Source: Umbelopsis ramanniana AG
Lineage: Eukaryota > Mucoromycota > Umbelopsidomycetes > Umbelopsidales > Umbelopsidaceae
Direction of reading: 5' to 3'
Assembly: GCF_025399195.1 (NCBI RefSeq)
Contig: NW_026252088.1
Span: forward strand, 620,001-684,000
Length of the DNA: 64,000 nt
The position numbers were made by a program, and so were the translations under genes. This document shows positions 48,003 to 59,800 of the stretch, piece by piece (within the stretch, counting starts at the first letter, position 1; every line of letters begins with the position of its first letter). The notes under the pieces are model-generated. The model searched no databases. It saw only the letters and a list, made by a program, of their open reading frames with translations, and was not told where the DNA came from.

Positions 48003-48211
48003 TTAGCCAAAGAGATGATAGCGAGTCTTATCTTCACTTTGACAATCATAAAAAAAAAATACCCAATTTCATACTTTTCTTGTTGATTGATAGAGCTTTT
48101 CTTTTGTGAAAAATTTATTATACAGTATCGTAGCGTCTATATCTACCTCGGACGCAAGTCCATTAAACTTTCAGAGGCAAAATCTAGTACAACGGAATCA
48201 TAGCCGATCTT

Positions 48212-51200
48212 TTAAAAGTACAAACTGGCTGCGAATACAATATCTCTCTTGATCAAAAGCTCTGCTTCTTCCATTTTCTTGTATAATAATGGATCACCAA
48301 TCATTCTAGCTGCACCTTTGACTTCTCTGCAGGTTTCATCCAAACGCACAATACAGCGAACGATAGATCCCTCCAGTACATCCGTCAGGTCAGTGATATT
48401 TTTGAATGGCTGTTGATGCATTAGAAAATTTGTGCGACGAGCCAATGTTTTTAGGTCCATATTAGCTACTTACCATGCCTCTAGCCCATTCATAGACAAC
48501 TTCAACCATTCCAAACTTGAAGCCATTGACATAATCTTCCTTGGATATCTCAACACCGCAAGCGAGTTGCTTTTCTGCAATTTGTTCGGCAAATTTGATG
48601 ATGACATCTTTACCCTTTTGTAATCTAAGCGTCAACGTTGGCTCACTCGAGTTCTTCTCTTGGAACACGAAGCTGGACAACAATGCTACAATTTCAGCAG
48701 GCTCATATTCTGCAAATACGTTATCAAGAATGAGTTCTGTAAGCACCAGTTCATCTGCTGTGTTGATTTCGCAAGCCACTCGTCCTTTAAGCTGGACAGT
48801 GCCATTGCTGTCAATGTAAGACATGGTTTTGAGGACTTCAACTCGTTGCTGATAATCAGGAAGTAGCTCCAAATTTTGGTCAGATATTGTCATCTTGAGA
48901 TTATCGATCTGTGCTTGTAATCTTCTATGAGCATACACCAAGGCGTACTAAAGATCAAAGAGCGTCAGTCAAATACAACCGTAAGCCACTTTGGCCATAT
49001 GAACATCATACTTACATGCTCTTCTAAATCAGGACAACGAGTGCATTGGAAGTCTGCCTTCATCTTTTCTAGTGATGAGGTCTTGGCACGAAGACTTTCT
49101 TGGAACTCAATATCCTTGATTTTGCTCCAGTCGTACTCGGCAATCGATGCTACGAATTCATCAGATTAGTTCCTAAAAGAAATTATTCTGCCCAATTGCA
49201 AATATACTTACATCTCTTCGATTCACTTGCAAAGGCAAGAAGTTCTTTTGTGGTTTTGATTGTTTCAAGTTTATCACTAGAGTTCATCAAGCTGTCGACA
49301 TTTATCTGCATACACGTGTTAAACAGTGGTCTTTCTCACCATAACATGCTGATGCTATCCTGTTAAAAGTTTACCAACCTTCAATGTTGTCTTTGTTACA
49401 AAAGCTACATCAGAGAGAGGGACAATGGCAACTTCAGCTCGGCAGTTGCTCTCATTTGGCACATCAACATCAGTGACAGGAAGAGGGCTACGCTCTAATG
49501 ACGAAATTTTCAGTCTAGTTACTAAACGTTTGCCATTAATTGCCAGTAGTGAAGGACTAACCTGCAGAGCCATCAGCTCCCATATGCTTTGCATTGACAA
49601 GTATGAAACAATAGAATACGCGATCGTTGTGCGCTGAGACCGATGCGCCAGCGGCTGTACTTGATACTGGTTGCAAAATGACAGCTGCAGCATTTCTGTA
49701 AATTGCATTGTTGATGATAATAGCACGACCTGGAACCAAAGCCCTATGGCCCACTGGATGCGAGGCAATTCGTGCAAGAATATTGCGATTATGGAAGAGT
49801 ACTTCGTTGGACAAGTCATAGTACTTTTGAATATCTTCAGAGCAGATCATGCAGTCGAGTTGTTGCAAGTTGCTCAAGTTCTTTTCACTCTGATATTACA
49901 TAAATGAGTCAGTGATGAGCGCACATAGCATAGCCAACATCACGAAATCCCCGTACCTCATCGACCAGCTTTTTGGTATCTGGCAATAGCTTTTGCGAGC
50001 TATTCTCTGAAAAACTGCGCTTGATCATTTCCTCTACTTTCAAAGCTTCCACACGTAACAAGTTTAAAATCATATTATACGTCAGGCGGAATTGTGATTG
50101 TAGCTTAGTGGGTTTCCCGAGAATCATTGTAGATAATGTGGTGGTCTGTAAAAACAAGATCAGTCATATAACTCATGTCGTGCACGACATGGTAGAACAA
50201 TGCTTACGTCTGGCGGCTCTTCTCCTCCGCATGCGATGATCACAACGCCAGTATCATCCAAACCACGTCGTCCCGCTCTTCCAGACATTTGTGTGTATTC
50301 ACCTAACAAAATTCCTCAGTAAACGAAAGCGTGCGATCGCATATGGGGCAGTGGTACATACCTGGAAGTAAATCACGGAAAGATCTTCCATCGTGTTTCC
50401 TTATACCTGAGAAAACAACACTACGAGCAGGCATGTTGACACCCTAGTAAAAAAAATGGAGAATCCAAGTTAATCGAAGATAACAACATATTGTGATCAA
50501 GCGCTAGAGCTTACCATCGCAAAAGTTTCCGTTGCGAATAGCACTTTAACCAAGCCTCTAGCGAATAGAATTTCCACAATCTCTTTGATGATAGGTAGCA
50601 AACCACCGTGATGCACAGCGACACCACGAGATAAAAGGTCTCTCGTTCGGATGACTTGCGGTAATTCCCTATCTGTGCCGCGTAATCTTGCTAAACTCTT
50701 TTCGATGAAGACATGAATCTCGCTCTTTTCGGTGCTAGATGTAAGATCCAAGTTTGAAAGAGCGCTTGCATACTCTTCGCATTTCTTCTTGGAGAACGTG
50801 AAGACAACAACAGGCAACAATTTTTTCTTTGACAAGAGGCCAATCATATGCACATAGAGGTTACGATCCTTAAAAACTTGCGCATTAGAACGTTTCTTTC
50901 AGTACGTTTAAGACGGGCACTAACAAGATCTTACTGTTTGTTGCATACTCTGGAAGCTACGTCCAGGAGTTCGCGCCGGAGCCTTCACTACCATGCCACC
51001 TCGACCGCCTCGGCCACCTCGCTGAGCAGCGGCTTCCTTAGGATCCTTCCGTTTTGATAGTGCGTCGCTTGCATTTTTGTAACTAGAGATAGAGTTAAAA
51101 ATCAAATCAGCGAATCCAATTCTATGATTGATCAAACCTACTTGACAGTGCTAAGCTTCTTCTCGTTTGCAGCCACAATTTTGAATAACTCCTTGTTCGC

Positions 51201-53419
51201 ATATAAATTATGTTCCAAAGGTACAGGTCTCTTCAATGTACTAATGACATATATGTCCTTCTTCTTGGTACGACTGAAGATATACACTTAGTACAATGTG
51301 GCTTAATATCAGCGTTTTTGTTCTTTCGCTTACCCAACCCAGTCAGCAAACTCCTTGGTATTAGGAACAGTGGCAGAGAGCAGAATCAAGTTGACATGGG
51401 CAGGTAACATGATGATGACTTCTTCCCAAACCACACCACGCTAAAGGATATAAGAACATTAGTTAGGCCAAATTAAACGGTACTACATTTCATTCCTCCT
51501 CGTCGTTACATACCTCTAGATCATTGACATAATGGACTTCATCAAAGATAACGAATTCAACATCACGGATAAGATCAGCTCCACGGTAAAGCATACTTCG
51601 TAGAATCTCTGTTGTCATGATCAAGCAGCTAGCCTCTGGTTTAATCTGAACATCACCTGTCAAGATACCAACGTCGTCACCATATGTTTTTTTGAAATCT
51701 CTGAACTTTTGATTACTCAAGGCTTTGATAGGCGAGGTATAAATAGCTCTAGACAAATTCGTCAGTGGTGTATAGATGGTATACAGATGAAGAAGCCGAA
51801 TCAACTTACTTGGTCATGTGCTTAGCAGCTAAGGAAATGGCATATTCGGCAACGGCTGTTTTACCAGCAGATGTATGTGCTGCAACAAACACACTGTCGC
51901 CCATTTCCAAGTGATAAACAGCATGCTTCTGGAAAGTATCAAGCTCGAATGGAAACTATTGCATAGGATCAGTATACATTCAAAACTGGCAGTAAAGATA
52001 TACCAAAAGATGTACCTCATGGGCCATTTCCGGTACGCGCTCGTGAAAATCGTCGAAGGGTTCGTTGACATTGATCTCATGTGCCCATTCTCTCTTTTTG
52101 TGGCTCGCGTCTCCCTGCTCTTTCTTTGCTAACCTTTGAGCTACACTCTCCTTTGCGACCAGGTTCTATAATAAAATATTAGGAATAATTCCAATATTCA
52201 ATGATGTTGATTTCATACATTACCTCCTTAGGTAACAAATCGTCAATATCATTGTCCGTAGGTTGAGCCTCTGATGGTGGTGGTACTTCCTCGACTGGTG
52301 ATTCTGTAGCCTGATTCTTCGTGTATTCCTGTAAGGCAGTAGTTATTATCGGTAAACCAATTCTCATCGCTGAACGCAGTTGACACATACGTTTTCATCT
52401 GTGGGCTGACCAAGCAGTTCAATCTCAATATCTTCGGATTGCATCAGCGAATTGAAATCGAGCTGTGAGGGTTGATCCGTCCTATCGCCATCTAGAAACA
52501 ATGAGCTGAAGCGTTAGAGGTTTGCGGAATGCCATTGGATTCAGTGAGCTGCCAAATGTTTACCTTGCTTAATTGACGATAATAAACCTCGATCTAACCC
52601 GGGAGGTACAGACAAAAGTGTATCTGCCACAAAAGTCTTAGTAGGATCATCAAAATTTCATGTAGACATCTATTAATTCATACCGTTCTCAAAATCCAAA
52701 AACGAATGCTTTTCTTCCAGCATTCCCTCCGCGAGAGCATTGACGGCATCTGTTAAAGCTTCCTCGATACCGCCTGGAGCAAATGGGAAATTATTGCCTC
52801 TTCCGCGAACGAAATCTTTGGAGCCAGCAAAGTCGCGCTGCATGCTGGTGGAATTTTTGGCAGTCAATTCGCTGCTATCCAATGCTACCTCGTGGTATCC
52901 GGAAACATGGCCATCCAAGCCATGTCTAACTAACTCGATTTCCGTGCGCGCTTTAGTTAATTCGCTATAGACATGTTGCCTGAAATTCGGCGTTCCTTCC
53001 CATTGTCTGTAGGAAAATGTAGTGCACATGAATGATACTTTCAATTAATGCTTTAAGCGAGACGAGATATAGTCAGGAAAGTACATACTGTTGGCAATGA
53101 CTGAGCCAGTCGGTCGGAAAAGTTGTTTTGGGAATGAGGAATCGCTTTTCTATCTTTTCTTTTATGATATCCGGCTCTTCTTTGCTCAGGAGCGATTCAA
53201 TCTGTATGCGAGCGGATGATTTAGGGTTACCACGGCAATTTGACGGCTCTCCTGGGTTGCAGATCACGAACCTGATTATGCAATTCGTCGGCTGAAAGAT
53301 CAGACCGCAGCATATTGAACGCTGAATGGAGCTCTATTATGAAAATCGCGTGTGTTATTGATCCAGTCGATATGATTTGGCCGTGCATATCTTGAATATT
53401 CACCTTCAGTATTGGCCAT
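48212..53419 (-). CDS. SKI2: SKI2-type DExH RNA helicase of the Ski complex
   Basis: Complement join: 48212-48409, 48474-48947, 49016-49149, 49212-49305, 49379-49521, 49562-49889, 49957-50145, 50208-50302, 50362-50443, 50515-50868, 50935-51082, 51142-51273, 51334-51440, 51514-51748, 51810-51955, 52016-52165, 52224-52328, 52391-52491, 52564-52623, 52684-53006, 53089-53201, 53272-53333, 53404-53419 (1262 residues, 23 exons). The N-terminal Ski3/Ski8-binding region holds [11 protein letters not shown] and [10 protein letters not shown]. The helicase core holds [12 protein letters not shown], Walker [26 protein letters not shown] box, [31 protein letters not shown] and [10 protein letters not shown]. 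An arch/insertion and the C-terminal DSHCT domain ([15 protein letters not shown]) follow. It feeds RNA to the cytoplasmic exosome. An RGGRGGRGG stretch sits between the two RecA lobes. The first coding exon is 16 bases. Confidence 0.95.
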
Positions 53420-53517
53420 ATTCCTAGTGAGGGAACCGAGATTCAGTAAAGTCCGGTCCCACTTGGCCTTTCAACACCAATTCTGTGACTTCACTTGCAG
53501 AACATTTCACCTCTGAC
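53420..53517. promoter_or_regulatory. 98-base bidirectional promoter between SKI2 and EAPP-like genes
   Basis: Only 98 bases separate the SKI2 ATG (minus strand) and the EAPP-like ATG (plus strand). Both leaders and any core elements must lie here or overlap the neighbouring gene. No clear TATA box is visible. Both gene starts are supported by protein-family fit rather than transcript data. Confidence 0.5.
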
Positions 53518-54257
53518 ATGACCACGGCCGAATCAGAGTCAAGTGCAAGCAAGAAGGAGTATTATGATCAAGCTTACTTCGATTCAGACGAGGATAATGA
53601 TAACGATGATTCGTCCATGAGTGTAGACAAACCTGCCAGCAAAGGTTGGTTTCATGAATCTCGCCGTACTGCTCCATTGAGTCATTCTAACCTTGAAACT
53701 TTTTATTCTAGATCGGCAGAAAAAGCGAGAAGTAATAGATAATGACGAACTGTTATACAATCCCGAGGAAGACGATACTAATGAAGACTGGGTAGCCGAG
53801 CAACTGCGAGGTAGTTATCAATATTTCAGTGCCTTGACGATTCCAGCTATTGCTAACCATACTCTACGACCCAGCCATAGCGCCTTCCGAAAAAGGCAGA
53901 AAATCGAAACGCTCAATGGCCAAAACTGATGCCATTCTGACTTGTCCTTTATGCTTCACACCTGTCTGTCTTAGTTGTCAAAGGTAATCCATCATTCATT
54001 GACTCAAATAGCATGTTCGATCGTTGTCATTTACAAAGTGTTGTAGGCATGATCTATATCCCAACCAGTATCGGGCCATGTTCGTCACCAATTGCCGGCC
54101 AAATTTTGCTGAACGGTTTCGATACAAAGAGCCAAAGGAAGAAGGAGGAAATGGAGATGATGTATATTATCCTGTTAATTGTGACATATGCAAGACGCAT
54201 ATTGCCATGTTTGATCACGAAGAAGTATATCACTTTTTTAATGTCATAGCATCATGA
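53518..54257 (+). CDS. E2F-associated phosphoprotein (EAPP)-like zinc-binding protein
   Basis: Join: 53518-53644, 53712-53810, 53881-53983, 54047-54257 (179 residues). The N-terminal part is acidic with DSDEDNDNDD and NPEEDDTNEDWV. A basic patch (KGRKSKRS) follows. Then comes the conserved C-terminal zinc-binding fold: CPLCFTPVCLSCQRHDLYPNQYRAMFV, CRPN, and YYPVNCDICKTHIAMFDHEEVYHFFNV. The pairs of CxxC cysteines and the closing EVYHFFNV are hallmarks of the EAPP family. In animals the protein binds E2F factors, but in fungi its role is not established. The ATG at 53518 is the first ATG of the frame. Confidence 0.88.
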
Positions 54258-54357
54258 CGTGACTGTATTTTCCTTTTTTGGCGACTCTTTGTCCCAGTCG
54301 AACATGGTTAATGTTTTCGGAAGCCGTTCTCTGCGTAGATTACTCTTTTTCTGCATA

Positions 54358-56182
54358 ATGAGTTGGAAAGTAATAAACATTTCGCTCTCCCTTGTATTAT
54401 ATTTTAAACCAGAATGCTATTTACTCACCTAAAAACTAGGGCTTGCAAAAGGCTGTCTCTAGACTGCCACACCAGATTATGTCAAAGAAAGGCGATGGTA
54501 GGTTAACATTCACAACATGCTACCAGAATGTACATTCCTCTGGATTGGACCGACTCTGAATGACTAACCCGCTTGCGTAACTTTCCAGTGACAAGAGACC
54601 CAGAGTACATGGAACTTGAGAAACAATTCAAACTACTTAGTCAAAACGCTCAAAGGCTGCAAACCGATGCCGAGACATATCGCGATGGAGTAGCAGGTAC
54701 GATACGTTACTACAAGATCGATAAGTCAGTCAGTATAAAAAATGTAATATCTCTAATTGTGTCCATCATTAGCTATGCTTAATCACCAGGCCAGTTTCTC
54801 TGAATATTTGTCTATCCTTTACCAACCATTAGATGCCGAGTTGGAGGACGGTGTAGTGCGGAGAAGGAATAATCAGACATCTGCCAAGGCGGTACAAGCG
54901 GTGCAAGACTACGCAACTATCATGAGCTACAGTAGGGACGAAATTATGCCTTGCCTGGTAAGCTGATTACGAAGCGAGCCAGAAAATTCGGCGACATATC
55001 AGCTGACTATGTTTTGTCTATGCCTGTTCGTTGTTTAGGACGTCATTGATGCCCACATTGTATCCAGGCTCATTGAATTTCGAGAAATTTTGAAAACGGT
55101 GGACAAGACGATGATCAAGCGTAATCACAAGATGCTCGATTATGATCGATTTCGAACGAACTTGGCGAAACTGAAAGGAAAGGCTGAAAAAACCATCAGC
55201 GAAGAAAAACAAATCTACAAGGTTTGTGACTATTACAACAACAAAAACCATGTCATGCCGTATGGGCTAACTTTAATTTTTTCTTTTTCTGGTCGTCAGC
55301 TGGAAAGCCAGTTGGACATCGCAACGCAAGATTATGAATATCTTAACGGAATTATCAAAGAAGAGCTTCCACGTATCATCCAACTTCGAACGTCACTGGT
55401 CGACCCGATGTTCCAGGAATTTTATTTCCTGCAGTGCCAAATTTATGGTATGCTTCTAGCGAGAATGCAAGAAGTCATCAGCACTAACGGACTGCACTTT
55501 GAAACGTTGACCATGGGTGTCGAGGAAGGGTTCAACGAAAGGTTGAATAAGTTTAATGCCCGTACAGAGTTGGAGGAATCCGGTTTACTCAAGCAAGGCG
55601 GAAGAGCTTGGTTGGGAGGTAAGAAAAGTTCCATGATGTTGTGGCTTACGTGGGTGGTGATATAGCCTAATATATGCTTTATGTAAATAGCATCCGCTGC
55701 CAAGTCCTCCAAATTGCCACTAAAAGAACGAGCACAAATTCGGCGAGAAGAGAACGCCAAAGCCGCTGCATCTTCCAGCGGAATGGGTGGATATGGAAGC
55801 GATTCTCCACCGCCACCAGCATATGGTACAAACCAAAGTCACGAAGTAGTAGACTCAACCCCTTATCAAGCAGACTCTAAACAATCAAATTCCTACACAA
55901 ACAATGCCTATTCTCCACCACAAACAGGATCTCCCGGCCGCACTTACGTTAGAGCTCTGTATGATTATAATGCTCAAGCAGAAGGCGATCTTACCTTCGC
56001 TAAGGACGACCTAATAGAAGTCATACAGAAGACAGCTGATGTGAATGACTGGTGGACCGGAAGTCTAAATGGTGCCACTGGTGTATTTCCAGGTATACCA
56101 ACAGCACCGCTTACTGGAGCTCTATATATTGATTTGTTTACTAAATATTGCTTTGACAGGAAATTATGTTACCGAGGCATAA
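54358..56182 (+). CDS. RVS167: Amphiphysin/RVS167-family BAR-SH3 protein
   Basis: Join: 54358-54369, 54440-54497, 54589-54696, 54773-54957, 55039-55221, 55300-55618, 55691-56092, 56160-56182 (429 residues). The start lies in a 12-base exon encoding Met-Ser-Trp-Lys. Spliced to the next exon it gives [20 protein letters not shown], the amphipathic helix expected for N-BAR proteins. The BAR domain covers about residues 20-250 ([19 protein letters not shown] ... [10 protein letters not shown]). A Gly/Ser/Pro linker with SPPPPAYG follows, and an SH3 domain closes the protein ([38 protein letters not shown]). By family it bends membrane at endocytic actin patches with its Rvs161-like partner. Its start is 100 bases after the EAPP stop codon. 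Confidence 0.93.
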
Positions 56183-56839
56183 CGGGTTGCATCTCCTCAA
56201 ATTCCTGCAGATTTTTCTATGTAAATTATATTCTATGCCATACAGATTTCATAAATCTTACACGACTACAGTTGTCATGCACTGTTAACAACCTATGTAG
56301 TAATAAACATTTCATTAGAATTTTTATTCTTTGGCACTGGCGTGAAAAGAATGGAAACTCATGTAAATATCACCACCGTGGTTTTAGAATAATTAGCATT
56401 AGGATTGGCGGACACACATGACATGTTGATAATAGCGCTAAAAGATATTGCAAACCCTGGAAAAATCTGGTTCTTCCAATCAAGTTTTTAATGAACGTGC
56501 GCTAATTTTCATCAGAGGTTTGAAACCCAATGAAGCGGTGATCGTCGGCAGTCAAAGTGGTTTCGCCACAGCGACCCAGGTCACTATGATAAGATATGGA
56601 AATCCTTGGTATTGAATTTAGGTTGTTATTGAAAACATGAAGCACAACAGGGGCAGAAATAGACTGTGGTCTTGGTTCGACTTTAATAGATCTTTGTTAG
56701 AGCCATACGGAAACTATTCCGTGATCAGATGCCCAGCCCAATTTATGGCGGACTTTCAACGCCTTTTTTCACTGGATGACCTTTTTCAGCCAGCCAGTGT
56801 TTTGTATTCTATCCAACTTTTACCTTTCTCTCATACAAC
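56183..56839. other. Intergenic region upstream of the channel gene
   Basis: AT-rich DNA following the amphiphysin stop codon, probably with its 3' UTR up to about 56450. C/T-rich stretches just before 56840 suit a leader. An ORF at 56637-56945 overlaps the start of the channel gene in another frame and is not supported. Confidence 0.4.
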
Positions 56840-59800
56840 ATGGGAACTTCAGTTCCCGTTGGTGTTAAATCGAAGCAGCTTCGAAACATGTACAAAACTC
56901 CCTACCTGGCACAAAGGGGAAATATCCATGATCTCGACATGCTGAAGCCCACCAAAACCATGGTTCGTTCTGAATCAACCACTTTCAAGCGACACAAGCA
57001 TCGAGTGACTTGGCGAGAGAAGGTAAGCCGAGAGGTTCATATACAATGTGCTTCTCAAAGCGCTAATTAACTTCATGTACCATTAGGTGGCATTTTGGAT
57101 GGATACTTCAAAGGTAAGGGCGGCGTGGTGATGTGTACCTGGATGGAATCAGCACTGATATGAATGGCAACTTTAAGGGAGGACGTAACTGGGAACTCTT
57201 GGATGCGTTTCTGTCTTTACTATTCGTCATCATTTACATTTGGGTAGGTGTTAAGAGGAAGGAGAATTGAAAGAACAGCGTAACGCATTGGGCTGCTAAC
57301 TTTTAGGTTTTGTGCAATAGAACACGCAATATGTGAAAAAGGAGCCTAAGGTCCAACCGCTGCCTAAACCTGCAAAGGTAATTTTCAGAAAAGTCATCAT
57401 CACAGTCATTTGGATTGGATTGGTTGATAACACTTGTTGCAGATATTTGAGCTAGCGATTGCTGTCGGAATATTGGCGCAATACTTGCCTCGAGTCGTAA
57501 TAGCCCCGCAGCCACACAAAGAAATGGTCTCTCCCTATTCCATTTTAACCTTCATCGCCACCGTACCGGTCATGATTGCTTTCGTACTGTCGACCTATGA
57601 ATGGAAGAGTAGTATTGATGAGGATATTGTACATACATACATGTCAGCTGGACCTCTCGTGTTTTTATATCCCCTTCGATTCGTTCGTCTGCATATGTCT
57701 GTAGGGCGTTGTTTACTGCCGGTTAAGCATGCGGTTATACATATCTCTCTCATTGCTCGCAAGGCACTACAGCTTGGTAAGTGGACACTGTGGAAAGTTA
57801 TAGCAAGCAAGGAAACAGCACTGATCTTTTTTCCCTCTCCATGCAGGCACGACCATTCTGTTCACCATTCTTACAGTGACTGCTTTCATCCACGTCTTCA
57901 CCTTCAAGCAACACGTACAAGATCCCAAGTTTGAGAGCATGACCTTTTACAACGCATTTTTCTTCACTGTTGGTGAGTTGAGGAGTATAAGAGAAAAATG
58001 TGATGAAAGGCGCCATATTATGATTGATCTGAAAATTCATTATCTTCACCGACTCCAGTGAGTTCTGTATCAAGCATTCGCACGGACATTGTTCGTAAGT
58101 ATATGAGGTGTTTTCAGCGATCAAAGTTGTTTTATGCTGGTTGATCTGACGAAAAATTATCTATCCACAGCTGATAACGAGTTTACAAGACTGGTTATCC
58201 TCTATGTCATGATTGCGGGAGCACTGTATATACCAACAAGATTGGCAGAGCTGTTATCTCTGATCCAACACCGCTCAAAATACCGCCACTCATATCGGTC
58301 CAAGGATGGTCAGCAGCACGTTATTGTTACTGGTAGCTTTGAACCAAGCTCTCTGCTTGAATTTTTGAGAGAGTTTTTCTGCGAGGATCATGGAATGGAC
58401 GTTCTTTTGACAAAAGTAGTGGTTTTATGCCCATACGAGGTAAGAAGTCAGGGCATGGCGTTTTGGGACATGGACAATGAAGCTGAGATTCAATCCTGAA
58501 CAGCCTAGTGAAGAATTGAATATTCTTCTCAATGACCCGTCGTATGCCTCTCGCGTACAATATGTGAAAGGGTAAGGCGTCCATACAGACTCTGTAATGA
58601 TGATCCATTCATTTTTTAACACCGTGAGCGATCTAGCTCGGCTACTTCCTTCCATCACTTGAATAAGGCCAGAGCTGATGTAGCGTCAGCAGCGTTTCTT
58701 CTAAGCTCCAAACTGACACATGGTGACCAGGAGCGAGAGGATGCACAACAGTTGACAAGAGCTTTGGTATGTGATTGGGAACTTGCATGATTCAGCCAAT
58801 GGGTCACTGACTAATACCGTTTGATCGAAAAGACTATGCGAAAGTATAACAGACACCTTAAACTCTATGTACAGACGCATTTACCGGAGAATGTTGTACA
58901 CTTTGATTTCATAGGTGAGAAAAATTTGTGATAGAAGATACGCATGAATGTAAGGCCTGTCTAACAGTAAACTCCAGCACGATCTGTCATTTGCGTTGAA
59001 GAGTATAATATGGGCTTGTTGGCCCAAAGCGCGCTCATACCCGGATTTTCATCCCTTCTACTTTTGCTGACAACATCTTTGACTGAAAAGTCCTGCGGCG
59101 AAATGCTCTCGGAAGTGAAGGGACGGAGTGGTAAGTGAGAATTAATACCAGGAACAAGGTTTACTGACACGAGCGTTTCTAATTTAATTTCTCGGTTGAA
59201 CGGAACGAAAACAAAGATATGAATTGGATGCGGGATTACTTGTGAGTTATGGTTCACTGCATTAAGCCTTGCCTATAGTTGATATTGACGCTGATTTTTT
59301 TTTAAAGAGATGGTGCCGGAAACGAGGTTTACCCGGTCAAGTTCTCGCCTATGCTGACAGGCAAACCATTCTTACAAGTAGCCGAAATTATTTATGCTCA
59401 TAGCGGTTCTCAGTTGTTTGCTATCGGAAAGAAAATGAATGGTTTGACAAGTCTCTCTTCTTCATACTGTGTTTCACTAAACCCTAAGGACTATATCATT
59501 CGCGATGACGACGTTGGTTACATCATCAGTGAATCCAGTAATATTGCCGACTATGTGCGAGACTTTGGATTCCGCAACAACACGTTGACTGAGTACCACA
59601 GTTTGTTGGAGAACGGTGTTGGAACATACGGTGGCACATCTACCAGTACACTCATCAACATCGCTGCAGAGAACCGAAATCCGAGCAACAGCGTTGTGAA
59701 CGAAGAGTCTGCTGATGTCGATGCGCTCAAGGTGAAGTCCAGTCTTGTCTACGATCCTATCGAAAGCGACGATGATCACAGTAGCATTGGTCAAACCGAA

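Noticed and set aside
56637-56945. ORF overlapping the start of the channel gene
   Set aside because: It is in another frame and has no family signature, while the channel start at 56840 opens a well-supported exon chain.
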